This document shows positions 8,077 through 20,101 of a stretch of DNA of 64,000 bases, in pieces (within the stretch, counting starts at the first letter, position 1; every line of letters starts with the position of its first letter). The notes beneath the pieces were generated by a model that worked only from the letters and a program-made list of their open reading frames with translations, was not told where the DNA came from and searched no databases. The stretch spans positions 62,001 to 126,000 of the forward strand of contig NZ_SMKO01000004.1 in assembly GCF_004348685.1 (NCBI RefSeq), read 5' to 3'. The translations under genes and the position numbers were made by a program. This DNA is from Nonomuraea deserti. Lineage in GTDB: Bacteria > Actinomycetota > Actinomycetes > Streptosporangiales > Streptosporangiaceae.

Positions 8077-10920
8077 TCACATCGAGGTGATGGTCCATTG
8101 ATTGTTGGTGCTGGTGTTCGGCGCCCACATCGCCACGGTGGAGCCGGCGGTGCTGTTGCCCATCCCGTCCAGAGCGGTCCCCGTGCCCCGGTTGATGATC
8201 TGATAGCGCCCGTTGGCCACGGCGTTGAGGCGCCACTGCTGGTTGTTGCCGCCGTTCCAGCCGGCCTGCCGTGCGTTCGCGCCGTTCGCGGTGCTGCCCC
8301 AGCTGTCGATGACCATGCCGTTGGTGCGGTTGACGATGCGGTACCAGCCGCCGCCCAGGTCCAGAAGCTGCCACTGCAGATTGGTGCTGCCGTCGTAGGT
8401 CCACTGCTTGAGCACCGAGCCGGAGGCGACATTGCCGCCGCTGTCCAGGAGGAGGCCGGTGGTGACGTTGGCGATGCGGACGTAGGTGGTCGGTGAGGCG
8501 GACACCGTGGTGCGGTAGGTGCGGCCGGCCTGGCCGGTCAGGGTGATGACGTCCGGCTGGGGTCTGGTGACGGTGACGGTGCCGCCGGACGTGGTGTCGG
8601 TCACCTGGAGGGTTCCGGTGAACGAGCGGCTGCGGACGTTGATCGTCGCGCTGCGGTCGAAGGTGATGAGGACTTCGGTGGCCGCGCCGGAGCTCCAGGT
8701 CATGTCCACGGTGTAGCCGCCGCGTCCCCGGAGACCTTGCACCTTGCCGTTCGGCCAGGCCGCCGGCAGGGCCGGCAGCACGTGCAGCTCTCCGGTGTGG
8801 CTCTGCAGCAGCATCTCGGCGACGCCGGACGTGGCGCCGAAGTTGCCGTCGATCTGGAACGGGGGATGCAGGTCGAACATGTTCGGCGCGAGCCGGTCCG
8901 TGCGTACCAGGAGGCGGAGCAGCGCGTGCGCCCGGCTGCCCTCCTCCAGGCGCGCCCAGTAGTTGATCTTCCAGGCGAGCGACCATCCGGTGCCGTCGTC
9001 GCCGCGCAGTTCGAGGGTGCGCCGGGCGGCGGTGTACAGCGCCGGGGTGCCGCGTCTGGTGATCTGGTTGCTGGGGTGCAGGCCGTAGAGGTGGGAGACG
9101 TGCCGGTGGTCGGTCTCGGGCTCGATCCAGTCGTACAGCCACTCCTGTATGTTGCCGCGAGAGCCGGTCCTCATCGGGGGGAGCCGGTCCCGGGCGGCCA
9201 GGACCCGCGTCCGGAAGTCGGCGTCGGTGCCGAGCGCCTGAGCGGCCTGGGCGCAGCCGTTGAACAGGTCACGCAGGATCTGGTTGTCCATCGTGGGGCC
9301 GGCGCAGACGCTGACGCCCGAGTGGTGCGCCAGTTCCGGCGAGTTCGACGGGTTCGTGACCAGATAGCGCAGGCTCGGCTCCTCGACGAGGGTCTCGAGG
9401 AAGAACTGCGCGGCGCCCTTCATGGCCGGGTAGTACTGCCGGAGGAACTCAAGGTCGCCGGTGAAGGTGTAGTGGTCCCAGACGAGGGTGGCCAGCCACG
9501 CGCCGCCGGTCTGCCACATGCCCCAGAACGCGCCGTCCACGACCGACGTCCCCCGCCATGCGTCGGTGTTGTGGTGGGTCACCCAGCCGCCGGCGTTGTA
9601 CTGCACCCGGGCCGTGCGGGCGCCGCTGACCGTGAGGTCGTTGATCATCGTGAACACCGGCTCGTAGCATTCCGCCAGGTTCGTGGTGTCGGCCGGCCAG
9701 TAGTTCATCGGCAGGTTGGCGTTGATGGTGTATTTGGAGTCCCACGCCGGCGTCAGCGAATCGTTCCAGATGCCCTGCAGGTTGGCCGGTTGGGTGCCCG
9801 GCCGCGAGGAGGAGATCAGCAAGTAGCGTCCGAACTGGAACAGCAGCGCGGCGAACTGCGGGTCGTCGGTGCTCGCGTGCTGCGCGATCCGCACGTCGGT
9901 CGGTTGGTCGGCGGCCGCGGTGCGGCCGAGGTCGAGCGTCGTGCGCCGGAACAGCCGCTGGTAGTCGGCGACGTGCCGGCTGCGCAGGTCGTCGTACGCC
10001 CTGCCGGCCGCGGCGTCGAGATGGCGCCGGGCGATGCCCTGGTAGTCGCCGCTGACGTCGCGGAAGCTGAGGTAGCTGGAGCCGATGGAGATCAGCACCG
10101 TCACGCTGTCAGCGTTGCGCACCTGCAGCGTGCCGCCGGAACTGCTGACGCTGCCGCCCTCGGCGACGGCCCGGGCCAGGGCGAGGAACCTGACGGAGCC
10201 GGCCACGCCTTCCATGTCGCCCGAGATGCCGTCGAGCGCCACGGTGGTCCCGTCCAGGCTGGTGCGCGTCGTCCGCTGCGGGCTGGCGAACGTCGCGGAG
10301 AACGTGATCGAGCCGGGCCTGTCGGCGGTCAGGCGGATGGCGATCACCTGGTCCGGGGCGCTCGCCAGCGCCTCGCGCCGGTACCGCACGCCGTTCTGCA
10401 GGTAGGACACGGCCGTGGTGGCCGTGGTGAGGTCCAGGTAACGGTTGTACTCCGAGACGCCGGCGGTGCTGCCGAAGGTGAGGCGCAGGTCGCCGACGGT
10501 CTGGTAGGCCAGTTGGCCGACCGGGGTGCCGCGCATGTTCTGGTCGATCAGGGTCTGGGCCTGGTTCCACTGGTTCTGGAAGACCAGTTGCCGGATCTGC
10601 CCCAGCGCCGCCGCCCCCCGGGGGTTGCTCTGGTCGTAGGGCCCGCCCGCCCAGACGGTATCCTCGTTGAGCTGCAGCCGCTCGGTGTCGGCGTTGCCGA
10701 ACACCATGGCGCCCAGGCGGCCGTTGCCGATCGGCAGCGCTCTCAGCCAGTCCGTGCCGGCGCTCTCGTCGTACCACAGGGCCAGGTCGTTCGCGGCGCG
10801 CACCTCCGCAGGAGGCGCCGAGGCGGCCCGGGCGGCAGCCGTCCAGGACAGCGGCAACATCGCGGCTCCGGCACCGACCGTGCCGAATCTCAGTACTTGC
10901 CTTCGCGATAAATCGGACAT
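8077..10920 (-). CDS. Secreted GH95-type alpha-L-fucosidase with C-terminal CBM13
   Basis: A 947-residue exported glycosidase. The N-terminus is a Tat signal (SRRQVLRFG, then an Ala-rich segment to about 33). The GH95 region (about 42-800) opens with [19 protein letters not shown] and [15 protein letters not shown]. It carries the family's [11 protein letters not shown]sn motif, the acidic NSPE (E529), [10 protein letters not shown], and [10 protein letters not shown] (D691), all typical of 1,2-alpha-L-fucosidase/alpha-L-galactosidase enzymes. A ricin-type lectin module of about 135 residues ([22 protein letters not shown]) ends the protein and should bind plant polysaccharide. It lies downstream of GH30 on the same strand, probably co-transcribed. 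Exact specificity (fucose or galactose) is unproven. Confidence 0.93.
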   Translation of the reverse strand: MSDLSRRQVLRFGTVGAGAAMLPLSWTAAARAASAPPAEVRAANDLALWYDESAGTDWLRALPIGNGRLGAMVFGNADTERLQLNEDTVWAGGPYDQSNPRGAAALGQIRQLVFQNQWNQAQTLIDQNMRGTPVGQLAYQTVGDLRLTFGSTAGVSEYNRYLDLTTATTAVSYLQNGVRYRREALASAPDQVIAIRLTADRPGSITFSATFASPQRTTRTSLDGTTVALDGISGDMEGVAGSVRFLALARAVAEGGSVSSSGGTLQVRNADSVTVLISIGSSYLSFRDVSGDYQGIARRHLDAAAGRAYDDLRSRHVADYQRLFRRTTLDLGRTAAADQPTDVRIAQHASTDDPQFAALLFQFGRYLLISSSRPGTQPANLQGIWNDSLTPAWDSKYTINANLPMNYWPADTTNLAECYEPVFTMINDLTVSGARTARVQYNAGGWVTHHNTDAWRGTSVVDGAFWGMWQTGGAWLATLVWDHYTFTGDLEFLRQYYPAMKGAAQFFLETLVEEPSLRYLVTNPSNSPELAHHSGVSVCAGPTMDNQILRDLFNGCAQAAQALGTDADFRTRVLAARDRLPPMRTGSRGNIQEWLYDWIEPETDHRHVSHLYGLHPSNQITRRGTPALYTAARRTLELRGDDGTGWSLAWKINYWARLEEGSRAHALLRLLVRTDRLAPNMFDLHPPFQIDGNFGATSGVAEMLLQSHTGELHVLPALPAAWPNGKVQGLRGRGGYTVDMTWSSGAATEVLITFDRSATINVRSRSFTGTLQVTDTTSGGTVTVTRPQPDVITLTGQAGRTYRTTVSASPTTYVRIANVTTGLLLDSGGNVASGSVLKQWTYDGSTNLQWQLLDLGGGWYRIVNRTNGMVIDSWGSTANGANARQAGWNGGNNQQWRLNAVANGRYQIINRGTGTALDGMGNSTAGSTVAMWAPNTSTNNQWTITSM

Positions 10921-11003
10921 GTCGCTTCTCGTTCCCTAGAGGGTCGCGGCCGGCGCAGGCGTGCGAGTGGCGCGGCCTGTCAGCCGGCTCGGACGAGCTG
11001 TCA

Positions 11004-11143
11004 TTGCTGGTTGGCGCCGTTCCAGTCGTCGTACCGGACGATGTTGGCGCCGTCGGTGGTGGAGGCGCCCTGGACGTGCAGGGCCTTGTTGCTGTTGCGA
11101 CTGACCAGGACGTACCAGGCGCCGATCCCGCCGGGAGTGCCGG
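11004..11143 (-). pseudogene. Truncated CBM13 module cut off from the GH30 gene by a frameshift
   Basis: Directly after the GH30 stop, a different frame on the same strand reads GAWYVLVSRNSNKALHVQG, then STTDGANIVRYDD and NGANQQ, then TGA. This is the first third of a ricin-type CBM13 repeat, ending where the Trp of the QxW motif should be (CAG CAA TGA). Joining it to GH30 needs a single-base shift at about 11143-11148. The likely ancestor was a GH30-CBM13 fusion that suffered both a frameshift and loss of the rest of the lectin module. The GH30 catalytic domain itself is complete. Confidence 0.7.
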
Positions 11144-12448
11144 TCACCCGGTCACGAAGGTGGTCACGCTGCGGGCGGGGAGCGTGGCGGTGAAGGAGCC
11201 GTTCGACACGCCGGTCGCGCCCTGGGGAGCGACGTTCCTGCTCGCGTCCGTCAGCCAGGACGAGACGCTGGACGCGGTGACGTTCGCCAGGGCGAACTGC
11301 TGGCTCACCTCGGAGGTCGCCTTGTTGACGGCGACGATGACGACCGTGGAGTCACCGCCCCGGTACGCCGAGACGTAGACGTTCGACGCCGGGTTCGCCG
11401 TGGCCTCGACGCGCACGTATCCGGGGCGGACGAACCTGGCGAAGTGCGCCATGCAAGCGCCCCGCTTGCTGATCTGGCCGTCCTCCCGCATGGGGCCGTA
11501 ACCGCGCCGGATGTACCACCAGACGTACGCCTGGAACTCGGCGTCCACCATCGCGTGGTGGAGGTGCCGCCCCACGTCGAGCGCCTGCGGCCAGAGATCC
11601 GCCGAGTCGCTGCTGTTGGGGTGGTACACCTCGGTCATCCAGAGCTCCTTGCCCGCGCCCTTCTGCTTGAAGAGGGGGTAGGGAAAATTCGCGTACGGCG
11701 TGCCGTAGAGGTGGGCCCCGATGATGTCCACGTTGGCGAGCGCCGCGGAGTCGTTCAGGATCGGGTCCGACATGTTCTTCAGGTACTGGAAGGATTCGGG
11801 CGCGATCACCCTGGTGCTGATCGGGCCGGCGTTCTCCCGCAGGAAGCGGACCATCTCGGCGGGGGTCCACCACGTCCACTCGTGCGCGTAGTCGGGCTCG
11901 TTCTGCACCGAGATGCCGTACAGGGTGACCCCGTTGTTCCGCAGGTGCGCGGTGAAGTCGTTCAGGTGCCGGGCATAGGCGCCGTACATGTCGTACCGCA
12001 GGCGTCTGGCGTTGGTCTGGCTGCCGCGGACGAAGGTCTCGACCATGTGGGCGGGCGGATTCCACGGCGACGCGATGACGGTCGCCCCGAGCTCGGCCGC
12101 GCGCCGCGCCGTGGCCAGGTCGCGGCTCCAGTCCGCCTGGTTCTCGGGGACGGGGATGCGCAGCACGGAGAACCCCAGGCGGCCCTCTCCGGTGCCGAAC
12201 GCCGTGTCGCGCTGGGCGGCCGTCAGGTCGCCGATCCAGGCCGCGTGGGCCATGCCGCCGAAGCCGCGGATCGTCTGCCGCCGGGCCGACGGATCGATGA
12301 CCGCCGTGGCGGCCGCCGCGAACGCCGCTGCGGGCGAGGCCCGCGTCACGGCGGCGATGACCGGCAGGGGCCCCATGGCGGCCAGCGCGCTTCTCCGGCT
12401 CAGCCGCGTTCGGTCCCTGCTTCCGGGGTCGTTCGGACCATGCGTCAT
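11144..12448 (-). CDS. Secreted GH30 glucuronoxylanase-like glycoside hydrolase
   Basis: A 434-residue exported enzyme with a twin-arginine-like signal (LSRRSALAAM) and Ala-rich cleavage region near 45. The (beta/alpha)8 barrel starts QTIRGFGGMAHAAW. The acid/base is E184 in SVQNEPDY and the nucleophile is E273 in LWMTEVYHP. WWYIRRGYGPM carries the Arg of the GH30 subfamily-8 motif that, in characterised XynC-type glucuronoxylanases, contacts the methylglucuronate branch. A C-terminal beta-sandwich typical of GH30 ends in SVTTFVTG. ATG 12448 follows GAAGGAGTAGAC. A broken CBM13 follows out of frame. The likely substrate is glucuronoxylan; related galactanases of GH30 are a less likely alternative. 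Confidence 0.9.
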   Translation of the reverse strand: MTHGPNDPGSRDRTRLSRRSALAAMGPLPVIAAVTRASPAAAFAAAATAVIDPSARRQTIRGFGGMAHAAWIGDLTAAQRDTAFGTGEGRLGFSVLRIPVPENQADWSRDLATARRAAELGATVIASPWNPPAHMVETFVRGSQTNARRLRYDMYGAYARHLNDFTAHLRNNGVTLYGISVQNEPDYAHEWTWWTPAEMVRFLRENAGPISTRVIAPESFQYLKNMSDPILNDSAALANVDIIGAHLYGTPYANFPYPLFKQKGAGKELWMTEVYHPNSSDSADLWPQALDVGRHLHHAMVDAEFQAYVWWYIRRGYGPMREDGQISKRGACMAHFARFVRPGYVRVEATANPASNVYVSAYRGGDSTVVIVAVNKATSEVSQQFALANVTASSVSSWLTDASRNVAPQGATGVSNGSFTATLPARSVTTFVTG

Positions 12449-12604
12449 GTCTACTCCTTCGGCTGCCGGCGCTGATCCGCGCCCTCTGGCCCGTCGGCTC
12501 AGGGGCCGCGGGCGACATCGGCGATGGGGAGTGCTTCCGCCCAGGTACGGCTCTCGTCCGTGGTCCTCTGTGACGGGAGGTGGTGGTGAACGATGTTTCG
12601 GCCG

Positions 12605-12646
12605 ACTTCCTGGAGGAAAGTAAAGGCCCCTGACGCGGCTCGTCAA
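12605..12646 (-). promoter_or_regulatory. Likely promoter and operator-like repeat upstream of GH30
   Basis: Read on the minus strand, TTGACG (12646-12641) and TACTTT (12622-12617) are 18 bases apart. A near-palindrome, ACTTCCTGGAGGAAAGT (12605-12621), covers the expected transcription start. The leader to the GH30 ATG would be about 160 bases. Inference from sequence only. Confidence 0.4.
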
Positions 12647-12933
12647 CCGTTCGCCGGAAGAAACTTAACCAAGATCGAACCCGTTCGCACGGCGACCGCG
12701 GCCCGGTGCCGCTTTCGATGCGGAAGGTGCCGCGCGCTCCACCGATGCGCTCCTTTCGCGAGGTCAGGAACGGCACGGCGCCGTCCGGACCGGTCTGAGC
12801 GAAAGAGCACGAACCGGTCTCGGCGACTAATAGGACCCGCCGCATGGGCAGAGCCGGCACACCGACGCGGGTACGACCCTCGGCAACTTAACTTCGAATC
12901 TCTCGCAAGTTATCTGTTGGCAGGGGTGACTTC

Positions 12934-12948
12934 TGTGAAACTTTCACA
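12934..12948. promoter_or_regulatory. Palindrome TGTGAAACTTTCACA, candidate operator
   Basis: A 15-base palindrome, perfect apart from its unpaired centre, in the divergent region between the GH30 gene and the decayed CBM gene. Its GAAACTTTC core resembles the CGAAACTTTCG element reported upstream of Streptomyces xylanase genes. A 6-bp inverted pair TAACTT/AAGTTA (12889-12894 and 12907-12912) lies just before it. Confidence 0.45.
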
Positions 12949-13116
12949 TGCACGGGCGGTGCGTCGTGATCTCCATGGAAACGAAAATCCAGGCGAGAAG
13001 GCGTTCCGGCGGCAGCGCCGGGGTCGGCAGGAGCTCCCCGCGTTGACGCCAGGTCGACCGTCGGATGTACTCCGCGACAACGCCCTCACCCGAGGAGGCC
13101 CGTGTAGCCCCGTACC

Positions 13117-13142
13117 GCCTATTGTTAGCGCTAACAATAGGC
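13117..13142. promoter_or_regulatory. Perfect 26-bp LacI-type operator palindrome
   Basis: The 26 bases are a perfect inverted repeat centred on TTGTTAGCGCTAACAA, the classic LacI/GalR-family operator core with a central CpG. It lies 43 bases before the GTG of the decayed CBM gene and upstream of GH27, so it probably represses this transcription unit until a sugar inducer is present. No LacI gene is in the window. Confidence 0.8.
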
Positions 13143-13153
13143 TTCGACGAGTT

Positions 13154-13165
13154 GTTTGCGCTAAC
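13154..13165. promoter_or_regulatory. Second, degenerate LacI-type half-site pair
   Basis: GTTTGCGCTAAC repeats the core of the 26-bp palindrome with a mismatch in the left half, about 30 bp downstream of it. Two helically phased sites would suit cooperative binding. Confidence 0.5.
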
Positions 13166-13184
13166 TCACCGTCTGGAGGTTCCT

Positions 13185-15478
<2,294 letters not shown>

Positions 15479-15499
15479 GGACCGCTCGTGGGGCGGGGC

Positions 15500-15980
15500 T
15501 GCCGCGGACCGTGACCGTCACGCGGTGGCCGGCGCACCGGGTCTCCGCCACCGCGGTCACGTTCAGCGGCGGCGCGGCGGCCTTGAGCGCGTCGGCCTGG
15601 CGCACCCAGGTACGGATCGCCTGCGCGGACGGCTGGACTCCGACGGCGGCCGCGCCGAAGGTCTCCGCTCCGCGCGGCGGGCACGTCACGCTCGCCGCGG
15701 CTGCCGATGCCTTCCTGGCCACCCCGCGCACGGCCAACCCCAACACCCACCGTGCCAGCTCGACGTCGCCCGGCACGTACGCCGCCGGTGCAGCACTGTG
15801 GCGTCGGCCAGCGGGGCGCAGCCGAGCAGCTCGGCCCGGCCGGAGTCGGCCACACGGCGGGCGTCGCGGCACCACGCTGACCAGTTGCCGGCCGGGGTCG
15901 ACGTCGCGCTGTCGGATGCCGAGCAACTCCGAGGCTCGTACCCCGGGGAGATCCAGGAGGCTGCGGCTTTCAGCCACGAA
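15500..15980 (-). pseudogene. Scraps resembling a tyrosine recombinase and an IS3-type transposase
   Basis: The minus strand near 15977-15880 reads SLLDLPGVRASELLGIRQRD and then VDPGRQLVSVV, like the ExxGLRxxELLxLxxxDVD region of a phage-type integrase. Further along (about 15650-15590) GVQPSAQAIRTWVRQAD resembles the helix-turn-helix of IS3-family OrfA. Neither is long enough to be functional. They suggest that a mobile element once inserted downstream of GH27. Confidence 0.35.
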
Positions 15981-16090
15981 TCGCCATAAGGCCGATCCGG
16001 CGAAACAATTTCAACGTCGCCAGTTCCCGCACCCAGCCCGGGGCAAGAGAAAAGAGCCGGAGCGGTCGTTCGGGGGGACGGCCGTTCCGG

Positions 16091-16126
16091 CCCGCCCGGC
16101 GCCCGGCGGCGGTCAGGCCGGGCGGG
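16091..16126. terminator. GC-rich inverted repeat, possible terminator
   Basis: CCCGCCCGGC (16091-16100) pairs with GCCGGGCGGG (16117-16126) over a 16-base spacer, about 160 bases beyond the 3' end of the minus-strand small gene at 16284. Confidence 0.4.
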
Positions 16127-16283
16127 TGATTCCACTCGGACGAAAATCAGACATCGCCGACTCCAGTATTCCTCCGTGACAGCGCGGCCGGGCTCTGGCC
16201 GTCTTGGAGGTCGCCGAAGTCGAGAACGGCAGAGAAACCGCCGCGAGTTCGCCTGATGCGTTTCCGTACGGCACCTCGCGGCG

Positions 16284-16520
16284 TCATCCTGCCAGTCGTC
16301 GGCGCAGGAAGTCCTTGCCCTGCTCGGCTCCCTTGCGACTTTCGGCCTGAGCACGGCGGAAGAACTCGGTCAGCTCTCCATCTCCGGCTCGCTCGGCGTC
16401 GGCGATGTAGTTCTCCAGCCGCAGCACGTTGCTCAGGCACTGCTCGACGAACCAGATCAGGTTGTAGTCCTTGTCCTTGGTTCCGGTGACACTGCCGGTC
16501 TCCTGCTGTGTCGGATCCAT
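16284..16520 (-). CDS. Small conserved hypothetical protein (78 aa)
   Basis: A 78-residue, mostly helical, charged protein with no signal peptide or membrane segment. The core reads KDYNLIWFVEQCLSNVLRLE, then ADAERAGDGELTEFFRRAQA and GAEQGKDFLRRRL. Proteins of this pattern occur in many actinobacteria without an assigned role (from memory; not checked). The ATG at 16520 is preceded by GAGGAAAAGCAC; the longer upstream frame has no coding character. It is monocistronic. Confidence 0.75.
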   Translation of the reverse strand: MDPTQQETGSVTGTKDKDYNLIWFVEQCLSNVLRLENYIADAERAGDGELTEFFRRAQAESRKGAEQGKDFLRRRLAG

Positions 16521-17353
16521 GTGCTTTTCCTCGCCTTGGACGGTCGGTTGCCTTGCGTCGGCCGGCGCACTCGTACGGCCGGTCCGCTCTGTCCTTTCCC
16601 GGAAAATGCGCTCCATGCCCCGTGCAGGAGTATGCGCGCATAAAGCTCGGCCGGTAGAAGGATCTCCCTGATCTACTTCGCTCTTGCCTTGTCTGACGAC
16701 ACGACACCGATCGTCGACACGGGCAGCTCGGCGCACCAGGCGGTGAAGGCCGATCCCGGCCGCGACGGCCATTGACGCCCGGCGTCGCGCTGACAATACC
16801 GCCGCCCGCAGGCCATGACATCGTCGACCGCTTGCTCATTTCCCGGTCCGTCGGCGAGCTTCGGGCGAAAACTTCGACCCCGTCGCCCCCTGCCGCCCTG
16901 AAGATCAACCATTCACGAACGAGTGGGTATTGACCGACTCGATGTGAGCGAACACACTGATTTGACGCCGACGTAACTGACTGCCTCCCCATGCATAACG
17001 GGTTGAACGTTTGGCGCACCGGCCATCATCCAACGCCCTTCCGGACGGACCAGCATGAATGTTAGCGCTACCATTCCATTGGTGAATGAACTGACCCGTG
17101 ACGCAAGCAGTGGAGCCGCACCCAGTTTTGAGTCACAGGTGGCCACCAACCAGTCCGAAGGCGTGAACCGGGCGGACTGGCGAGACAACTTCGTCAACGG
17201 CGTGCTCTACGTGTCCGAACTGAGCATGTCCCACAGCCGCCGCTCCTGCTGATGGAGCAGCACGATGCGCACGGCCCGGACACTGCATCAGCAACATGAC
17301 GTCCGCAAGTGAGGGTTCGACCCAGGAACCTGAATCTAGTGATTGGACATTCC
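16521..17353. other. Long intergenic region upstream of GH5
   Basis: About 830 bases without a recognisable gene. Several short frames exist on both strands (for example 17055-17252 plus and 16913-17197 minus), but none shows a known domain. It holds the LacI-type site at 17062-17075 and presumably the GH5 promoter. Confidence 0.5.
17062..17075. promoter_or_regulatory. LacI-type operator upstream of GH5
   Basis: TGTTAGCGCTACCA carries the same TTAGCGCTA core as the 26-bp palindrome at 13117, with the right arm imperfect. It is about 280 bases before the GH5 start and suggests that GH5 and the GH27 unit share one LacI-family regulator. Confidence 0.55.
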
Positions 17354-18865
17354 ATGACACTGACCACGGCGTCTGACAATTACCCATCAGGACCGTCGCC
17401 GAGCACCCACTCGTCGCGCCGATTTCTGATCGCCCTTGTGGTGACCGCGCTCACCGCAACGGCAAGCCTCCTCGTCTCCGAGTCGCCGGCCAATGCCGCC
17501 ACCCGCCAATTCCGAGGCATGAACTGGGCCGTGCTGGGTGACAACTTCAGCACCGGCACGCTCGTCGTCCAGGGCCTCCGCCAGTCCGACAGCAACGCGA
17601 CAGTACGGGCCAAGGCCAACGCCCTCTACGACGACATGGCCTCCACCATGGGGATCAACACCGTCCGACTGCCTATCAACACCCACACCGTGGCCAACAC
17701 GACCTGGTGGAACGCCTACCGCGGCGCCATTGACGCCGCCACCGCCCGCGGATTCAAGGTCATCCTCGCCTACTGGGAGGACGGCGCCGCCTCCGGCGGC
17801 AAGATCACCAACATCGCCGCATGGAACACGATGTGGTCCAGCGTGACCAACACGTACGGCTCGAACAGCAACGTCTACTTCGAACCGATGAACGAGCCGC
17901 ACGGCTACACATCGGCGGAATGGCGCAACGTCGCAGCGAACTGGCTCAGCTATCACACCTCGGCAGTGCCCGGCCGGGTGCTCATCGGCGGCACCGGCTA
18001 CAGCCAGGACCTGCGGGACCTCTGCAACGACAGCCGCTTCAACTCGACGCTGCTGTCCTTCCACCACTACGCCTTCTTCTACGACGCGATGACCTACGAC
18101 GCCTTCCGAAGCCACATTCACACGCGTCTGGGCAACTGCGCCTCCCGCGCGGTCGCCACCGAGTTCGGCGCGCCGATGTCCACCGGCCTCAACTACGGCG
18201 ACGCGAACAGCACCGACAACTTCGTGCGCCACATCCGCGCCATGGCCCAGGTCATGCGTGACAACCAAATGGGCGGCACCTACTGGCCCGCCCTCGGCGG
18301 CAAGCCGGGCGACATCGGCTACGACTGGTACTCGATGTACGCCCTGAGCGGCAGCGGCACCAATCTCAACTTGACCGTCCGCAACACCTCCGGCGCTGAC
18401 CGGATCCGGTATGCCTGGGGCGACACGATCGGCGGCGACTCCACCTACAGGATCAACGTGCGCCACAGCGGCAAGGCCATGGACGTCCAACAACCGAACA
18501 CCGACAACGGTGCGCGCGTCGGCCAGTACACGTACGGCGGCAACGCGTGGCAGCAGTGGCAGTTCCAGGACGCCGGCAGCGGCTACTGGCGCATCATCAG
18601 CCGCCACAGCGGAAAGTGCCTCGACGTGGTGAGCGCTTCAACCGCCGACGGTGCCGAGCTCATCCAGTACACCTGTGGCACCGGCACCAACCAGCAGTTC
18701 CAGATGGTCGCCAACGGCAGCTACTTCCAGCTCCGGGCACGACACAGCAGCAAATGCGTGGACGTACCGTCCGCATCGACCGCGGACGGCGTGATCCTCA
18801 AGCAGTATCCGTGCAACACCGGCACCAACCAGCAGTGGTCGCGCACGGCGGTCGACGTTACCTAG
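17354..18865 (+). CDS. Secreted GH5 glycoside hydrolase with C-terminal CBM13
   Basis: A 503-residue exported enzyme. A signal peptide with a long n-region runs to about 49 (FLIALVVTALTATASLLV, then ANA). The GH5 barrel (about 50-350) has MGINTVRLPI, acid/base E181 in YFEPMNEPHGY, FHHYAF and nucleophile E270 in VATEFGAP. A CBM13 lectin module (about 365-500) has three repeats with WQQWQF, NQQFQM and NQQWSR. ATG 17354 is preferred to the in-frame GTG at 17309 because it gives a normal signal peptide. GH5 covers cellulases, mannanases and others; the subfamily is not assigned here. The LacI-type site about 280 bases upstream is its likely control. Confidence 0.88.
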   Translation: MTLTTASDNYPSGPSPSTHSSRRFLIALVVTALTATASLLVSESPANAATRQFRGMNWAVLGDNFSTGTLVVQGLRQSDSNATVRAKANALYDDMASTMGINTVRLPINTHTVANTTWWNAYRGAIDAATARGFKVILAYWEDGAASGGKITNIAAWNTMWSSVTNTYGSNSNVYFEPMNEPHGYTSAEWRNVAANWLSYHTSAVPGRVLIGGTGYSQDLRDLCNDSRFNSTLLSFHHYAFFYDAMTYDAFRSHIHTRLGNCASRAVATEFGAPMSTGLNYGDANSTDNFVRHIRAMAQVMRDNQMGGTYWPALGGKPGDIGYDWYSMYALSGSGTNLNLTVRNTSGADRIRYAWGDTIGGDSTYRINVRHSGKAMDVQQPNTDNGARVGQYTYGGNAWQQWQFQDAGSGYWRIISRHSGKCLDVVSASTADGAELIQYTCGTGTNQQFQMVANGSYFQLRARHSSKCVDVPSASTADGVILKQYPCNTGTNQQWSRTAVDVT

Positions 18866-19357
18866 ACACCCGCGGCTCACCCGCCAGGCGACAGGCGCGG
18901 CCGAGCTTCTCCGAAGATCCACGCCGCAGCCCCGATCGGCTCCTGGATCCTGTAGGAGGGGGCGCCAACGTCAGAGAGGTCGTTGTGGTTGTTGGAGAAC
19001 GTACGGGCGCAGCCCGTGCCTTTAAGGTGTCATGGGGATAGCTTTTACGCTCCGACCGCCTTTACAAAGTAAGTTCCGACGTACGGTCGGCATACGGTGT
19101 CGCGCATGCGCCGAGGCCAGGCCCTTCTGCGTGCCCTCGATCGGCTAGCGGATGAACTCGGCAGGGCGGCGAACGCCCCGGCGGCCCGTCGGCAGCGCGC
19201 GTCACCTTCAGGAGTCGCCTGCACGGATGCCCGCACTCGTGTGCGCGCTGCGAGTCTCGGCGGTTCAGGCTCCTGTGGTTGCCCGCTCGGGATGGCTGTC
19301 GATGTGGCGCTTGTCGCAGGCGGTGCGGCGGTCCGGCTCGGACAGGCTGGTGCGTGT
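18866..19357. other. Intergenic region between GH5 and the ABC-2 exporter
   Basis: About 490 bases with no gene recognised. ACGGGC/GCCCGT (19003-19008 and 19012-19017) form a tight hairpin followed by GCCTTT, a possible terminator for GH5. CCGACCG and CGGTCGG at about 19058-19091 form a second, looser inverted repeat. Confidence 0.4.
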
Positions 19358-20101
19358 TCAGGTGACGTCGCGGCGCAGAGTGACCAGCCGGGCCGCGAGG
19401 ACGGTTGCGGCGACGTAGGCGACGAACAGCAGTCCCCCGGCCCAGGCCGGTAGGAGCGCTCCGGCCTGCATGTGCATGCCGCTCAGCGCGCGGGCCGCGC
19501 CCGTGGGCAGCCAGCGCCCGATGTCAGGCGCCAGCGACGAGAGCAGGTAGTCCCCGTACATGAACCACAGCAGGGCCACGACCAGCGCCACCGCCTGGTT
19601 GCGGATGAGCGCGCCGAGCCCCACGCCCAGCAGCGCGTACGCTGTCGTGCTCAGCACCGCGCCGAGCAGGACGAGCGGAACGCCGGGGGTCAGCACCGGC
19701 AGCCCGCGCACGGCAAGCAGCGCCGCCCCCGAAACCAGCGTGGCAAGTGCCGACACGCACGCGACGGCCAGTCCGACGAGCCCCCAGGCCACCAGCTTGG
19801 CGGTCACCACCCGGCTCCTGACCGGAGTGGTCAGGAACGTCCAGGTGATCGTCTGGTGACGGTACTCGCCGGTCATCGCGAGCACCCCGAGGATCAGCGT
19901 GAACACGTACGCCTGCTGGGCCATGGCGTAGACGTTCTCTACCCGCGAGGCCGCAGGCAGCGCATCGAGGCCGTCGAAGACCAGGGCCTGCAGGGTCGCC
20001 CACAGCACGCAGGTGATGGGCGCGATCACGGCGAGGGCCGGGCCGGTACGGCTTGCGCGTGCCTTGACCAACTCGGCACGAACGAGCGGGTTGCGAATCA
20101 T
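19358..20101 (-). CDS. ABC-2 type exporter permease
   Basis: A 247-residue membrane protein with about six hydrophobic segments in the ABC-2 arrangement. MTGEYRHQTITWTFLTTP is the conserved first cytoplasmic loop, and VTAKLVAWGLVGLAVA starts the next span. It pairs with the ATPase encoded just upstream; the ATPase stop overlaps this ATG (ATGA). Such pairs export peptides, antibiotics or lipids. The divergent two-component system next door suggests that a drug or envelope stress induces it. Confidence 0.9.
   Translation of the reverse strand: MIRNPLVRAELVKARASRTGPALAVIAPITCVLWATLQALVFDGLDALPAASRVENVYAMAQQAYVFTLILGVLAMTGEYRHQTITWTFLTTPVRSRVVTAKLVAWGLVGLAVACVSALATLVSGAALLAVRGLPVLTPGVPLVLLGAVLSTTAYALLGVGLGALIRNQAVALVVALLWFMYGDYLLSSLAPDIGRWLPTGAARALSGMHMQAGALLPAWAGGLLFVAYVAATVLAARLVTLRRDVT

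Noticed and set aside
8737..10911. A 724-codon plus-strand frame across GH95
   Set aside because: Antisense shadow of a gene with clear family motifs.
17055..17252. 65-codon plus frame upstream of GH5
   Set aside because: It covers the LacI-type site and has no family resemblance or good ribosome-binding site.
18945..19091. Riboswitch-like region before the exporter genes
   Set aside because: Two inverted repeats are present, but no known aptamer consensus, and the neighbouring gene on that side ends rather than starts there.
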